A stretch of DNA of 64,000 nucleotides from Pseudomonas lalkuanensis (GCF_008807375.1 NZ_CP043311.1:4940001-5004000); one strand, 5' to 3'; positions 26,215-36,198 are shown, counted from the first letter of the stretch. Notes: generated by a model not told the origin, from the sequence alone. Numbers and translations are program-made.

Positions 26215-27051
26215 ATGGCCAGCACCACACCCGAAGGATTGGTTATCCGTCCGCGCCACATGGATTTCGAGTTTCCCGATCCGCTGCCCCGCCACTGGCA
26301 CAGCGGCGACGCCTTCAAGAGCCACCTGTTCGACGCCATGTCGGTGCTTTTCCCTGACGGCGAACGTTTCTTCATCGACTCGGTGCGCCAGTTCCGCGAC
26401 CAGATCGAGGACCCGGTCCTGAAGGAACAGATCCGCGGCTTCATCGGCCAGGAAGGCCACCACAGCCGCGAACACCTGGAATACAGCAACCGCCTGCGCG
26501 ACCTCGGCTATGACATCGGCACCATCGAACGCCGTGCCCAGGCGCGCATCCGATTCACCCAGAAGAAGTTCTCCGCCCGCCGCCAGCTGGCCGCCACTGC
26601 GGCCCTGGAGCACATCACGGCGATCATGGCCGACGGACTGCTGAAGAATCCGGAATACATGGCCGGCGCCCACCCGGTGATGGCGCGGCTGTGGCGCTGG
26701 CACGCACTGGAGGAAACCGAGCACAAGGCGGTGGCCTTCGACGTCTACAACCAGGTCTGCGGCAGCCACCGCATGTTGCGCCGGGCGATGCTGATGGGCA
26801 CCTTCTTCTTCATCCTCGACACCACCCGCGGCCTGGCCCACATGCTCAAGCGCGACGGCCTGCTGTGGAACTGGCGCGTCTGGCGCGACGGCCTGAACTG
26901 GATGTGGGGCCGCAACGGCATCTTCCGCCCGCTGGTCGGCACCTACCTGGACTTCTTCAAGAAGGGCTTCCACCCCTGGCAGCACGACAACCTGGACCTG
27001 CTGTACAAGACGCGGGAAGAGTTCGACGTGGCGCAGGCGAGTGCGGCCTGA
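26215..27051 (+). CDS. Metal-dependent hydrolase family protein (Pfam Metal_hydrol type)
   Basis: 278 residues from the ATG at 26215 with an AAGGAG site. Glu/His-rich helices of a di-metal four-helix bundle are visible: GQEGHHSREH (about residues 80-90), ALEHITAIM and WHALEETEHKAVAFDVY (about 160-178). This matches the predicted metal-dependent hydrolase family, related in fold to ferritin-like oxygenases. A hydrophobic segment follows at about 190-210. The reaction is not known. Divergent from the AraC gene. Confidence 0.82.
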   Translation: MASTTPEGLVIRPRHMDFEFPDPLPRHWHSGDAFKSHLFDAMSVLFPDGERFFIDSVRQFRDQIEDPVLKEQIRGFIGQEGHHSREHLEYSNRLRDLGYDIGTIERRAQARIRFTQKKFSARRQLAATAALEHITAIMADGLLKNPEYMAGAHPVMARLWRWHALEETEHKAVAFDVYNQVCGSHRMLRRAMLMGTFFFILDTTRGLAHMLKRDGLLWNWRVWRDGLNWMWGRNGIFRPLVGTYLDFFKKGFHPWQHDNLDLLYKTREEFDVAQASAA

Positions 27052-27069
27052 ATGATGCGTGGATATGAA

Positions 27070-27100
27070 AGAAAACGGCCCTTCGGGGCCGTTTTCCTTT
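27070..27100 (+). terminator. Rho-independent terminator
   Basis: GAAAACGGCCC-TTC-GGGGCCGTTTTCCTTT. It begins 19 bases after the metal-dependent hydrolase stop. Confidence 0.85.
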
Positions 27101-27106
27101 GATTGG

Positions 27107-27170
27107 GTAGGGTGCGCCGTGCGCACCAGGAAGTCCGCACGGGCAACTCGGTGCGCGCGGCGCATCCTAC
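27107..27170. repeat. GTAGGGTG-type inverted intergenic repeat
   Basis: Arms 27107-27127 (GTAGGGTGCGCCGTGCGCAC) and 27150-27170 are imperfect inverted copies around 22 bases. This and two other elements (39383-39409 and 63525-63607) share the GTAGGRTG ends and sit between convergent genes. Confidence 0.65.
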
Positions 27171-27176
27171 GGTGGA

Positions 27177-28118
27177 TCACCCCAACAGAAAGCGCATCGC
27201 ATCCGCCGCGCTCTGCTGCGGAATCTCTTCCATGGGGATATGCCCCACCCCAGGATAGGTCTTCACCTGGATACCCGGCAGGTCGCGCTGCCAGAGCGGT
27301 ACGTGCCTGGGTGAAATCCAGCGGTCCTTCTCGCCCCACATCAACAGGGTCGGCGCCTTGATCTGCGCCACGCGCCGGCCGCTTTCCCCCAGCTCTTGCT
27401 GGTTGACCTTCAGCAGCACGCGGAAGATGTCCATCATCGCCCGGCGGTTGCCCGGCCGGCGGGTGATGTCGTAGTAGCGGTCCACCACGCCGGGCTTGAT
27501 GCGTCCGGGCTCGCCATAGACTTCCTTGATGCCCTGGGCGATCAGGGCGCGCGGCATCCACATCGGCATGGCCAGGGTCGCTCCGGGCAGCGCGGCGGCG
27601 GCGATCATCCAGGGCACCTTGCGCATCTGGTAGCCGGCCGGGTCGATCAGCACCAGCTTGTCCACCCGCTGCGGCTGGGCCAGGGCGAAGTTCCAGGCGA
27701 TGAAGCCACCGAGGGAGTTGCCGGCGATGGAGGCCTTGGTCACGCCCAGGTAGTCCATCAGCAGGCCGAGAATGCCGATCATGCGTTCGGCCGAGTAGTC
27801 GCCGCTGCGCTTGGGCCCGGTGAGGCCGAAACCCGGCACGTCGAAGCGGATGATCCGGTAGTGCGGGGCGAAGGCCTCGACCCAGTCGTCCCAGGTGTGC
27901 AGAGAGGCCACGACACCGTGGATCATCACCAGGGCCGGTTTGTCTCGGCTGCCTTCGTCGCGGTAGTGGACGTTGAAGCCATCCAGCTCGATGAAGCGGG
28001 AACCGCTGTCGGCGCTGGCGTAGCGCGCCTTGAGGCGGTCGAGCGGCAGGGAGCCGAAGCCCAGGCGGGCGAAACCGGCGGCAAGGGGCGGCGACAGCGG
28101 CAAGCTGGATGCGGACAT
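27177..28118 (-). CDS. Alpha/beta hydrolase
   Basis: 313 residues from the ATG at 28118 (GAGG site); a GTG three codons upstream is an alternative. The fold motifs are complete: oxyanion MIHGVVASLHTWDDW, nucleophile GNSLGG (about residues 135-140), acid WGEKDRW, and base GVGHIPMEE. A hydrophobic N-terminal segment may anchor it. The pattern is that of serine esterases and haloalkane-type hydrolases; the substrate is not known. The TetR gene 69 bases upstream in the same direction may control it. Confidence 0.88.
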   Translation of the reverse strand: MSASSLPLSPPLAAGFARLGFGSLPLDRLKARYASADSGSRFIELDGFNVHYRDEGSRDKPALVMIHGVVASLHTWDDWVEAFAPHYRIIRFDVPGFGLTGPKRSGDYSAERMIGILGLLMDYLGVTKASIAGNSLGGFIAWNFALAQPQRVDKLVLIDPAGYQMRKVPWMIAAAALPGATLAMPMWMPRALIAQGIKEVYGEPGRIKPGVVDRYYDITRRPGNRRAMMDIFRVLLKVNQQELGESGRRVAQIKAPTLLMWGEKDRWISPRHVPLWQRDLPGIQVKTYPGVGHIPMEEIPQQSAADAMRFLLG

Positions 28119-28187
28119 GCGGGGCACCTCGTGGTTTTTGTTATCGAGGGCCTATCACAGCACGGGGCCCGGCCTGCCGCGCCCAAC

Positions 28188-28850
28188 CTAGGTTGAGCGT
28201 CGACAGAGCGCCGAAATCAGCAGGTCGCCAAGGACGGTCTTGGCGTGTTCGATCCGTGCCGCCGACGCCGCACCGGCCAGCAGTTCCAGGGACGCTGCTT
28301 CCATCGCCCAGATCAGCGCGCGGTAGGTCAGCGGGTCGCGTTCGTCGCCCTCCCCGTGCAGGCGCTCGGCGAGCAGGCGGCCCATTTCCTCGTGGGCGCG
28401 CTGGCGATGGCTGGCCAGGGGAGAGTCGGCACGCAGCGCTTCTTCCTGCATCAGGCGGATGATGGGCCCCACGGCCAGGTGGTAGTCGAAGAAGCGCGCC
28501 ACCATGCCACGTAACCAGGCCTCGGCGCTGCCGGCATCGCCCTGCATCTCGCGAAAGCGCGCCAGCAGCAGGACCACGGCCGTGCGATAGATGCTTTCCA
28601 GCACGTCCATCTTGTTGGCGAAGTATTTGTAGAAGGTGCGCCGCGACACCCTGGCCGCGTCCAGCAGGTCGTTCACCGTGGTTTCGGCAATGCCCCTGCG
28701 GGCGAACACCGGGATGGCCGCCAGTTGGATATTGGCCCGCAGCAGGTGGCCCACCAATGGCCCTTCGCCCTCTCCCTGCTGGCGCACGGCGTTGAAGCCA
28801 CCCAGGTCCTCGAACACCGCGCGTACGGCACCCTGCTCGCTCGTTTCCAT
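28188..28850 (-). CDS. TetR family regulator
   Basis: 220 residues from the ATG at 28850. The DNA-binding domain starts late, at about residue 35: AAIPVFARRGIAETTVNDLLDAARVSRRTFYKYFANKMDVLESIYR. The ligand domain gives no recognisable specificity. Same strand as the alpha/beta hydrolase, with which it is syntenic in P. aeruginosa as I recall. Divergent from the secreted protein gene at 28941. Confidence 0.88.
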   Translation of the reverse strand: METSEQGAVRAVFEDLGGFNAVRQQGEGEGPLVGHLLRANIQLAAIPVFARRGIAETTVNDLLDAARVSRRTFYKYFANKMDVLESIYRTAVVLLLARFREMQGDAGSAEAWLRGMVARFFDYHLAVGPIIRLMQEEALRADSPLASHRQRAHEEMGRLLAERLHGEGDERDPLTYRALIWAMEAASLELLAGAASAARIEHAKTVLGDLLISALCRRST

Positions 28851-28940
28851 CGGCCTGCATCCCCAACCAAGGCGCGGGTGACGGCGCAGCACGGCCTCGC
28901 TACTCTTGGCCGGCCCTCCCCCGCAGGATTGTCCAGACCG

Positions 28941-29801
28941 ATGACGCTATCACGCCCCCTGCTCTGGCCGCTGGCCATCCTTTTGCTGGTTTTCGCGCGG
29001 TTCACGCCGGCCGCCGAGCTGTTCTACCTGGGGCAGAAGATCCCGGACATCCAGCGTCCCTGGGTCAGCGCCGACTATCACCAGTTGCTCCTGGCCCTGC
29101 AGAAGATCGACACCACCCAGGTCAACGCCCTGCCCCGGCGCAGCGGCGAATTCACCGGCCCGATCTACACGCGCATGGTCAGCGAGGACAACTTCAAGCC
29201 ACAGCTGAACATCTACGCACCGCTGGAACTGCGGCAGAACGAGGCGCGTGACGTGCTGTTCCAGCTCAAGGAGCTGATGCGCCTGTATTTCGACTTCAAG
29301 GCCGCCCAGCAGCCCTACGGGGCGGAGGCCCTGGGCCTGATGACCTATTCCATGCGCCAGCAGGCCATCCTCTTCACCCTCACGGTGGAGTTCTGGATGA
29401 CGCTCTCGGAGAAGGAGCAGACCAGCCAGATCCGCCTGCAGGGCCTGCAGGAGACCAAGGCCGCCGCAGCCATGCTGACCTCCAGCGCGCTGGACTACCT
29501 GGGCCTGACACGCCAGTTCAACCGCGAGGACCTGGTGCTCTACAGCGCCGAACTGGCCAAGCTGTTGCCGGAGCTGTTCGTGCATCTGCCGGCCGACGTA
29601 CGCGGACAGTTACTGGCACGGGTGGGTGAACTGGCCGACAAGCATCAGTACAGCGAAGTGCGCGGCAACATGGCCGACCTGCTGCCGGTGCTGGTCGGCA
29701 TCCAGCAGGACGTGGACGCCCAGTTGGCCAGGCCGGCGCCAGCCAAGCCGGCCCAACCGGCGCTGGACCTCTCGGTACCGCCGGCCGCTTCAGCGAAGTA
29801 G
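28941..29801 (+). CDS. Secreted protein of unknown function
   Basis: 286 residues from the ATG at 28941. A signal peptide is visible (basic start, hydrophobic core, cleavage after FTPAA at about residues 21-25). The mature part is helical, rich in Gln, Leu and Ala, with no recognised domain; the tail is Ala-Pro-rich. I do not recognise a family. Its 3' end overlaps the convergent LAL regulator by 12 bases. Codon use is like the neighbours, so it is very likely real. Confidence 0.75.
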   Translation: MTLSRPLLWPLAILLLVFARFTPAAELFYLGQKIPDIQRPWVSADYHQLLLALQKIDTTQVNALPRRSGEFTGPIYTRMVSEDNFKPQLNIYAPLELRQNEARDVLFQLKELMRLYFDFKAAQQPYGAEALGLMTYSMRQQAILFTLTVEFWMTLSEKEQTSQIRLQGLQETKAAAAMLTSSALDYLGLTRQFNREDLVLYSAELAKLLPELFVHLPADVRGQLLARVGELADKHQYSEVRGNMADLLPVLVGIQQDVDAQLARPAPAKPAQPALDLSVPPAASAK

Positions 29802-32510
29802 GCCCAGGGCCTTGGCCCGGGCCACGGCCTGGGTGCGGCGCTCCACGCCCAGCTTGCTGTTGATGTGGCGGGCGTGGCTCTTCACCGTGTGCAGGGAGAT
29901 GAACAGCCGATCGCTGATCTCCTGGTTGGAACAGCCCTGGGCGATCAGTTGCAGCACCGCCAGCTCCCGTGAACTCAGTGCCTCGGCGGCGCCCGCATCC
30001 ACCGGCATCACGACGTCGGCGCCGGGCAACAATTCGAGCAGTTCCCGCACATTGTCCGGCGAGTGCGTCGCCAGTTGTTCACGCAGCCATTGCGGGTGCT
30101 GCTCCAGCAGCTCGCGATAAGGCAGCAGGGAGCCGCTTTCCAGGCTTTCCAGGGCGCGTTCGAGCAGCGCCGCGGCCTCTCGCTCGCGGCCGGCGCGGAG
30201 CAGGCTCACGAGTTGCAGCCGCGCCCCCAGCGCCACATGCATGATCCCCTGCCCCTCTGCCTTCTCCAGCAGGGCGCGCAGTCGCGCCTCGGCCTCCGCG
30301 GCCTTGCCCTGGGCACGAGCCAGCGCAGCCGATTGCTGCTCGATGCACAGCGGCAGCAACGGATGGAATTCGGGCGCGGCGGCGGCGCCTTCGCCGGCAT
30401 AGGTTTCCGCCAGACGCGGCAGCCAGGCCTCGGCCAGCTCCAGCTGCCCCTGGGCCAGCCAGAGCTCGCACTTGGACAGGGTGATCATGGCCAGGTAATA
30501 GACCGGCGGCACGTCCCAGATGTGCATCAATCGCTCGGCCTCGGCCAGTTGCGCGAAGGCGGCGGCGAAGCGGCCCTCGCGGCCCTCCAGTGCCGCCAGG
30601 GCACAGTGTCCGATCAACAGGCTGATGTCACGGCAGGCGCGGGCTTCGGCGATGCCGGCCTGCAGGCTGACCCGCGCGGCCTGGTTCTGCATCCGCATGC
30701 ACAGCAGGAAGCCCTGGTAGAGCATCAATCGTGCACGGGCCACACAGGCCCTGGGCACATCCACACCGCGCAGACACTCCAGGCCCTGCTGCACTTCGGC
30801 CTGGGCACGCAGGGTTTCACCACGCGCCTGCAGGACGCGGGCACGGTCGTAATGAACCAGAGACTCGAACAGCGGGTTGGCGCCGCGTTGGGCCATCTCC
30901 AGGGCGTCGCGGTTCAGGCCACGGGCCCGCCAGAGGTCGCCGCGCACCAGGGCGAGGTTCCCCAGCAGGGAAAGGCACAGGTGGCGCTGGCCATAGTTCT
31001 CCGGCGACAGCGCAGTCAGCGCCTCGGTGCAGAAATGTTCGGCGCGCTCGATATCGCCACGACCGCGGGCGATCAGGCCGCTGATGGCCTGCCATTGCAC
31101 CAGCAGGCTGCGCTGTTGCGCGGCATCCGGCGCCGGCAGGAAGCGCGCCAGGTTGCCGGCCAGTTCTTCCGCCGCATCCAGCTGGCAGGCCAGGCCCAGG
31201 GCCAGGCTGTAGAGCACGATCAGTCGTGGTGTGCTGGAGAGGAGACTGTCGGGCAGGTCCATCTTCCAGCGCAGCAGCATGGCGATGTTCTGGTTGGCCA
31301 GCAGTTGTTCTTCCGACAGGTTCTGCACCAGCGAGGCCGCCACATCGGGCTGGCCGGCGCGCAGCGCCTGTTCCACCGCTTCGTCCAGCAGGCCGCGCGC
31401 GCTGAACCAGCGGCAGGCCCGCAAGTGCATGCCGGAGGGCGCCAGGCTGGTGGTGCCGCGCGTGCGCAGCAGGTCGGAGAACAGGTGGTGATAGCGGAAC
31501 CACTGGCCCTGTTCGTCCAGCGGCACCAGAAACATCTGGTGGGCCTGCAGGTGCCGGAGGATGGCGGCGCTGTCGTGGCTTTCGCGCACGGCATCGCAGA
31601 GTTCGGCGCAGAAACGCTCGAAGCGCGCGGTCTCGAAGAGGAACGCCTGCACTTCCGGTGGCTGCCGCTCGATGACTTCTTCCAGCAGGTATTCACGAAT
31701 CAGGCTTTCGTCGCCCCGGGCAACCTGCCCCGTGCCAGTGCCGGCAGGTGCATCCTGGCCGGAGAGCAGCCACAGGCGCAGGCCCGCGACCCAGCCTTCG
31801 CTGCGCTGCAGCAGGCCTTCCAGCTCTTCGCCCTCGAGCCTTGCGCCCTGGCTGCTGAGCAGCGCCAGGCATTCGTCTTCGGTCAGGCGCAGGTCCTGCT
31901 CGTTGAGCTCCAGCAGGTGACGTGAAAGGCGCAGCCGCGCCAGGTGCCAGTCCGGACGCTGGCGGCTGGTGACCAGCAGCACCCAGCCGTCCGGCAGGTG
32001 GTTGAGGAGGAACTGCAGGCAGCGGTCGAGCACCGCGTTCTGCGCCAGGTGATAGTCGTCCAGCACCAGCAGCAGGGGCTGGTTGGCGTCGAAGCGTTCG
32101 GCAACCTCGTCGAGCAGGCCATCCAGCCACTGCTCGAAGGCGAACGGCTGGTGCCGCTGGCGCATCTTCAGGTGCCCCATGGCTTCGTCGCCCAGGCCCG
32201 GATAGAACTGGCGCAGGCCGTCCAGCAGGCGCTCGAGGAAGCGTCCCGGGTCACTGTCGCGCCGGCTCAGGCTGAGCCAGAGGCTGTGCCAGCCGTGGGG
32301 CAGGCTTTCGCAGAATTCGATGGCCAGGGAGCTTTTGCCGAAACCGGCCGGCGCGCTGAGCATCAGCAGGCGGCCTTCGAGACCATCGGCAAGCCGCTCG
32401 CACAGGCGCGGGCGCGGAACATGGCCGGCGGGACGCGGCGGGCGGAAGAAGCGCGCATCCGCCAATGGGGCGGACGGCGTCACGGAGCGCGAACTGGTCA
32501 GTACGGTCAT
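29790..32510 (-). CDS. LAL-type LuxR regulator (MalT/AlkS-like)
   Basis: 906 residues from the ATG at 32510. Walker A APAGFGKSS is at about 53-61 and Walker B LLLVLDDYHLA at about 135-145; a long TPR-like helical region covers about 400-830; the C terminus is a LuxR helix-turn-helix (LSSRELAVLQLIAQGCSNQEISDRL, TVKSHARHINSKLG). Such ATP-dependent activators respond to small inducers, as MalT does with maltotriose and AlkS with alkanes. It lies directly downstream of the DUF1302-DUF1329 genes, which are the likely targets. Confidence 0.92.
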   Translation of the reverse strand: MTVLTSSRSVTPSAPLADARFFRPPRPAGHVPRPRLCERLADGLEGRLLMLSAPAGFGKSSLAIEFCESLPHGWHSLWLSLSRRDSDPGRFLERLLDGLRQFYPGLGDEAMGHLKMRQRHQPFAFEQWLDGLLDEVAERFDANQPLLLVLDDYHLAQNAVLDRCLQFLLNHLPDGWVLLVTSRQRPDWHLARLRLSRHLLELNEQDLRLTEDECLALLSSQGARLEGEELEGLLQRSEGWVAGLRLWLLSGQDAPAGTGTGQVARGDESLIREYLLEEVIERQPPEVQAFLFETARFERFCAELCDAVRESHDSAAILRHLQAHQMFLVPLDEQGQWFRYHHLFSDLLRTRGTTSLAPSGMHLRACRWFSARGLLDEAVEQALRAGQPDVAASLVQNLSEEQLLANQNIAMLLRWKMDLPDSLLSSTPRLIVLYSLALGLACQLDAAEELAGNLARFLPAPDAAQQRSLLVQWQAISGLIARGRGDIERAEHFCTEALTALSPENYGQRHLCLSLLGNLALVRGDLWRARGLNRDALEMAQRGANPLFESLVHYDRARVLQARGETLRAQAEVQQGLECLRGVDVPRACVARARLMLYQGFLLCMRMQNQAARVSLQAGIAEARACRDISLLIGHCALAALEGREGRFAAAFAQLAEAERLMHIWDVPPVYYLAMITLSKCELWLAQGQLELAEAWLPRLAETYAGEGAAAAPEFHPLLPLCIEQQSAALARAQGKAAEAEARLRALLEKAEGQGIMHVALGARLQLVSLLRAGREREAAALLERALESLESGSLLPYRELLEQHPQWLREQLATHSPDNVRELLELLPGADVVMPVDAGAAEALSSRELAVLQLIAQGCSNQEISDRLFISLHTVKSHARHINSKLGVERRTQAVARAKALGLLR

Positions 32511-32612
32511 CACCCAGCTTCTAGGAATGTTGTGCGTGCGGGGGCGCAAACCCGAACGAGCCTAGCTGTTCGGGGGACCCAATAGAAGCCCCGCCGGGAA
32601 GGAAGTACAGAC

Positions 32613-32639
32613 AAAGAAAAGCCGGCCCGGAGGCCGGCT
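32613..32639 (-). terminator. Rho-independent terminator of the DUF1329 gene
   Basis: AGCCGGCC-TCCG-GGCCGGCT on the minus strand followed by TTTTCTTTG. It separates the DUF1302-DUF1329 unit from the LAL regulator. Confidence 0.85.
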
Positions 32640-32663
32640 TCACTACAAGGTGTTGCAGGTGTA

Positions 32664-34037
32664 TCAGCGAACGCCCGCCTGGCGCAGGGCCGCCGGGGTG
32701 TAATCGCTTTCGCCAGCGGTGTAGCTGAAGTCGTAGGACTGTTTCTCCTCGTTCTTCATGCCCAGCGCCAGGTAGCGGCCAGACAGCAGGTCGTAGAGGC
32801 TTTCCAGCGTGTACCACGGCACCTGGTGGTTGTAGTAGTACTGGGCATGGGCCTCGGCGACGCGCCACAGGGTGCCACGACCGTCGTAGTGGTCGATGGC
32901 GGCGGCCTGCCAGGTGTCCTCGTCAATGTAGAAGTCACGTTTGGCGTAGATGTGGCGCTCGCCCGGCTTCAGGGTCGCAACCACGTGCCACACGCGGTGC
33001 AGCTCGTAGCGGGTCAGGTCCTGGTTGATGTGGCCGGCCTTGATGATGTCGGCGTACTTCAGGTTCGGACCATCCAGCTTGTAGCTGTTGTAGGGGATGT
33101 AGATCTCCTTCTTGCCTTCGAGCTTCCAGTCGTAGCGGTCCGGCGCACCGTTGTACATGTCGAAGTTGTCGGAAGTACGCAGACCGTCGGCGGCGGTACC
33201 CGGACCGTCGTAGGACACCTGCGGAGCACGGCGTACGCGGCGCTGACCGGCGTTGTAGAGCCAGGCCAGGCGCGGTTCCTTCACCTGGTTGAGGGTCTCG
33301 TGCACCAGCAGCACGTTACCGGCCAGGCGGGAAGGCGCAGTCACCCGCTGCTTGAAGTAGAACAGCACGTTGCTCGGCTTGCTCGCGTCGTAGTCCTTCA
33401 GCTTGTCGCGGAAGGTGAACTCATCCTGGAAGTACACCAGGCTGTAGGAGCCGTTCGGCTGCGGGGTCGCCTGGGTTACCAGACGACGCACGCTGCCACC
33501 ACGATAGCGGGTGATGTGGTTCCAGATCGCTTCCAGGCCGTTCTGCGGAATCGGGAAGGGGTTGGCGGTGCGGAAGTCTTCCAGGCCGTTGCCGCCTTCA
33601 ACCAGTTTGGTGTGGGTGGCGTTGTACTGCGTGGCCGCGAGCACGTCCGCCGGAACGGTGGCGGTGCGGTGGGTCTTGAACACCGGCATCTTGTAGGTGT
33701 CGGGGTAGCGCTTGAACATCGCCAGCTGGCCGGGAGTCAGCTTGTCCTTGTACTGGTCGACGTTCTGCGCGGTGATGGTGAACAGCGGCTGCTCACTGGC
33801 GAAGGGGTCCGACAGGAAGCCACGGGCATCAGCGGTGCCGGCACTCTTCGACAATCCGCCAGTCCACTCGGGGATGGAACCATCGGCGTTACCGGCCTTC
33901 TCGGCGCCCAGCGGGGTCAGGGTGGAGCCCAGTTTGGCCGCTTCATCGGCGGATACGGCCGCCATGACGCTGGTGGCCAGCAGGGAGAGCGCCAGCGCGC
34001 CGGTTTGCAGCAGACTCTTTGTTGTTTTCATTTTCAT
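32664..34037 (-). CDS. DUF1329 family periplasmic protein
   Basis: 457 residues from the ATG at 34037 (GAGGAAG site). A signal peptide ends near ATSVMAA (about residues 22-28). The family pattern is clear: SADEAAKLGSTLTPLGAEKAGNADGSIPEWTGG, then YPDTYKMPVFKTHRTA and YAKRDFYIDEDTWQ. DUF1329 proteins have a LolB-like fold and accompany DUF1302 barrels, probably to pass hydrophobic molecules through the periplasm; that is inference from context. It follows the DUF1302 gene after 25 bases in one operon. Confidence 0.9.
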   Translation of the reverse strand: MKMKTTKSLLQTGALALSLLATSVMAAVSADEAAKLGSTLTPLGAEKAGNADGSIPEWTGGLSKSAGTADARGFLSDPFASEQPLFTITAQNVDQYKDKLTPGQLAMFKRYPDTYKMPVFKTHRTATVPADVLAATQYNATHTKLVEGGNGLEDFRTANPFPIPQNGLEAIWNHITRYRGGSVRRLVTQATPQPNGSYSLVYFQDEFTFRDKLKDYDASKPSNVLFYFKQRVTAPSRLAGNVLLVHETLNQVKEPRLAWLYNAGQRRVRRAPQVSYDGPGTAADGLRTSDNFDMYNGAPDRYDWKLEGKKEIYIPYNSYKLDGPNLKYADIIKAGHINQDLTRYELHRVWHVVATLKPGERHIYAKRDFYIDEDTWQAAAIDHYDGRGTLWRVAEAHAQYYYNHQVPWYTLESLYDLLSGRYLALGMKNEEKQSYDFSYTAGESDYTPAALRQAGVR

Positions 34038-34062
34038 CGTCTTCCTCAAGATTGCAGTCCGC

Positions 34063-36012
34063 TTAGAAGTTCACGCCGAAGCTGAGCGCGAGGAAATCGC
34101 GGTCGATCAGGGTGTTGTACTTGCCACCGAAGAAGTCGGTGTAGGACAGGCTGGCGGTGTAGGTGTTCTGGTACTCGGCATCCAGACCCAGGCTCACGGC
34201 CTTGGCGTCTTCGGTGAACAGGCCGTTCGGGCCGTAGCCGTCGACGTCATGGGACCAGGCAATGTTCGGCTTCAGGTTGATGCCGGCGAACACGTCGTTG
34301 TAGTCCCACACAGCGCGCATGCGATAACCCCAGGCGGTGCTGGTGACGAAGCCGTCGTCTTCGCAGTACTTGCTGACGTTTTCAGCTGTAGCGCTGCCCA
34401 GGGTGCTGATATTGAGCGCCACGCACTGGTTGTTCGGCAGCGGGCCGGGGCCGAAGACCGGGTCGCGGCCATAACGCGCCTTGCTGGTGCTTTCCAGGCC
34501 GCCAGTGTGAACCACACCAATCTCACCCACCAGGGTCAGGCGGCTGGCACCCATGACCTGATCGAAGAAATGGGTGAAGGTGGTCTGGAACTGGCTGATC
34601 TCCTTACGGCGGTAGCCATGCAGGTCAGTGCCCGGGGAGCCTCTCAGCACCGAAACGCTGGGGTTCAGCGGAGTCAGGCCAGCGAACAGGATATCGGTGG
34701 TGTTGAGCTGCACCGGGGCATTGGGCCGGTAGCTGAACTCGCCGCTCCAGGCCGTGCCAGTGGGCAGCGTAGTGGAGAAGCTCAGGCCGAAGAGGTGGAT
34801 GTCTTCCGGATACTCGACGAAGTACTGGGAATTACCCGCAACGACCAGGGGCGCCAGCTGTGGGGTGAGTTGGCCAGCAATCGCGGCCGCACCGGGTACC
34901 CCGGCCTGTGCCAGGGCCTGGGCCAGTTGCGGGCCGAAGCCACGCGGGTTGCCGGGCGCAAACAGGCCGAAGGTGCTGGCGGGCGCAGCCGATCCACTGA
35001 AGATCGGGGCACGGCTGTGATAGTTCATGTAATAGGCGCCGAACTCGGTGTCCAGCTCCTCGGCGAAATAGCGGAACGCCATGCCGTACTGGCCATCGTC
35101 ATCGGCGTCACGGTCAGCCCCGCGACGGACGATCACGCCCTCGTCCGGATTGCCCCAGGTGACGCCGTTATTGCGCAGCACACGCTGCACGACGGGCGAG
35201 ATACGCCCCAGCGAGTTGGCCAGTTGGGACTGGGTGCGCAGGACGGCCAGGTTCTGGTCACAGCCATCGGCGATCACGTCGGGCTGGGCGAAGAAGGTGC
35301 CGCAGTTGTCGACGACCGTCTGGTCCCACTCCAGCTGGTAGAAGGCCTCGGCGGACAGGTTGTCGGTCAGGCTCTGGGACACATAGAACATGTTGACCGG
35401 GATCAGGCCTTCCTTGATCTCGGCGCCGGGACGGCGGAACGCGGACACGTCGATCGGGTTGATCGAGTTGATGCTGTTGCCGATGAAGGTGCTTTCACCC
35501 CAGCTCACCACCTGCTTGCCCAGGCGCACGCTGCCCGGCAGGTCGGCGATGTTGTAGTTGTGGTAGACGAAGGCGTCGAGCAGTTGTGCGCCGGAGGACT
35601 TGGCGCCTTCCTTGCGGCCGCTGTCGTCGATGTCCTTGAACGGACGGCTCTCGTCCTTCAGCTCGAAGTCGTACCAGTACTTGCCGCGCACGAAGACGCC
35701 GGTATCGCCGTACTTCAGCTCGAGGTCATGGATGCCCTTGAAGATCTTCGAGAAGGTTTCGCCCTTCTTGAAGTTCAGGTGAGAGTCGTCGGAGGTCTGG
35801 GACAGACCATCCCCACCGTTGTTGACGCCGATCAGGTCCTTGTCGGCTCCCCGCATCGACCAACTGGCCCCCACGGACAGCGAAGAGTCGAATTGACCTT
35901 CGATTTCACCGATGTTGAACGTCACGCCGAATGCCGGAGCTGCAAGCGTGGAAGCGAGGCTGACGGCCAGTGGCAGTTTTGCCAGGCGCCAGAACGTTGT
36001 GGTTGTTGTCAT
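34063..36012 (-). CDS. DUF1302 family outer-membrane protein
   Basis: 649 residues. A signal peptide ends near AAPAFG (about residues 24-29). The mature protein has alternating beta-strand pattern and ends with FGVNF, an aromatic C-terminal residue as in outer-membrane barrels. Family segments: GQFDSSLSVGASWSMRGAD, VRLGKQVVSWGESTFIGNSINSINP. Likely a large channel for hydrophobic substrates. The operon with DUF1329 and the upstream acyl-CoA ligase points to uptake of fatty acids, alkanols, terpenoids or steroids; the substrate is not shown by the sequence. Confidence 0.9.
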   Translation of the reverse strand: MTTTTTFWRLAKLPLAVSLASTLAAPAFGVTFNIGEIEGQFDSSLSVGASWSMRGADKDLIGVNNGGDGLSQTSDDSHLNFKKGETFSKIFKGIHDLELKYGDTGVFVRGKYWYDFELKDESRPFKDIDDSGRKEGAKSSGAQLLDAFVYHNYNIADLPGSVRLGKQVVSWGESTFIGNSINSINPIDVSAFRRPGAEIKEGLIPVNMFYVSQSLTDNLSAEAFYQLEWDQTVVDNCGTFFAQPDVIADGCDQNLAVLRTQSQLANSLGRISPVVQRVLRNNGVTWGNPDEGVIVRRGADRDADDDGQYGMAFRYFAEELDTEFGAYYMNYHSRAPIFSGSAAPASTFGLFAPGNPRGFGPQLAQALAQAGVPGAAAIAGQLTPQLAPLVVAGNSQYFVEYPEDIHLFGLSFSTTLPTGTAWSGEFSYRPNAPVQLNTTDILFAGLTPLNPSVSVLRGSPGTDLHGYRRKEISQFQTTFTHFFDQVMGASRLTLVGEIGVVHTGGLESTSKARYGRDPVFGPGPLPNNQCVALNISTLGSATAENVSKYCEDDGFVTSTAWGYRMRAVWDYNDVFAGINLKPNIAWSHDVDGYGPNGLFTEDAKAVSLGLDAEYQNTYTASLSYTDFFGGKYNTLIDRDFLALSFGVNF

Positions 36013-36198
36013 CGACGCTACTCCATGTGTTTTTTGTTATTGATGGTTGCGGACTATAGCCAGCGGGTATTAGCGCTTGATCCCTCGAAAGTGTGATTTG
36101 GAACCCCCAGGCACTCTGGCTCGCACCTTCCGACGGTCTAGTCCGATCCTTCGGTAGGAAAGATAGCCAGTAATTTGCAGAAAGCAGCAATTAACAAG

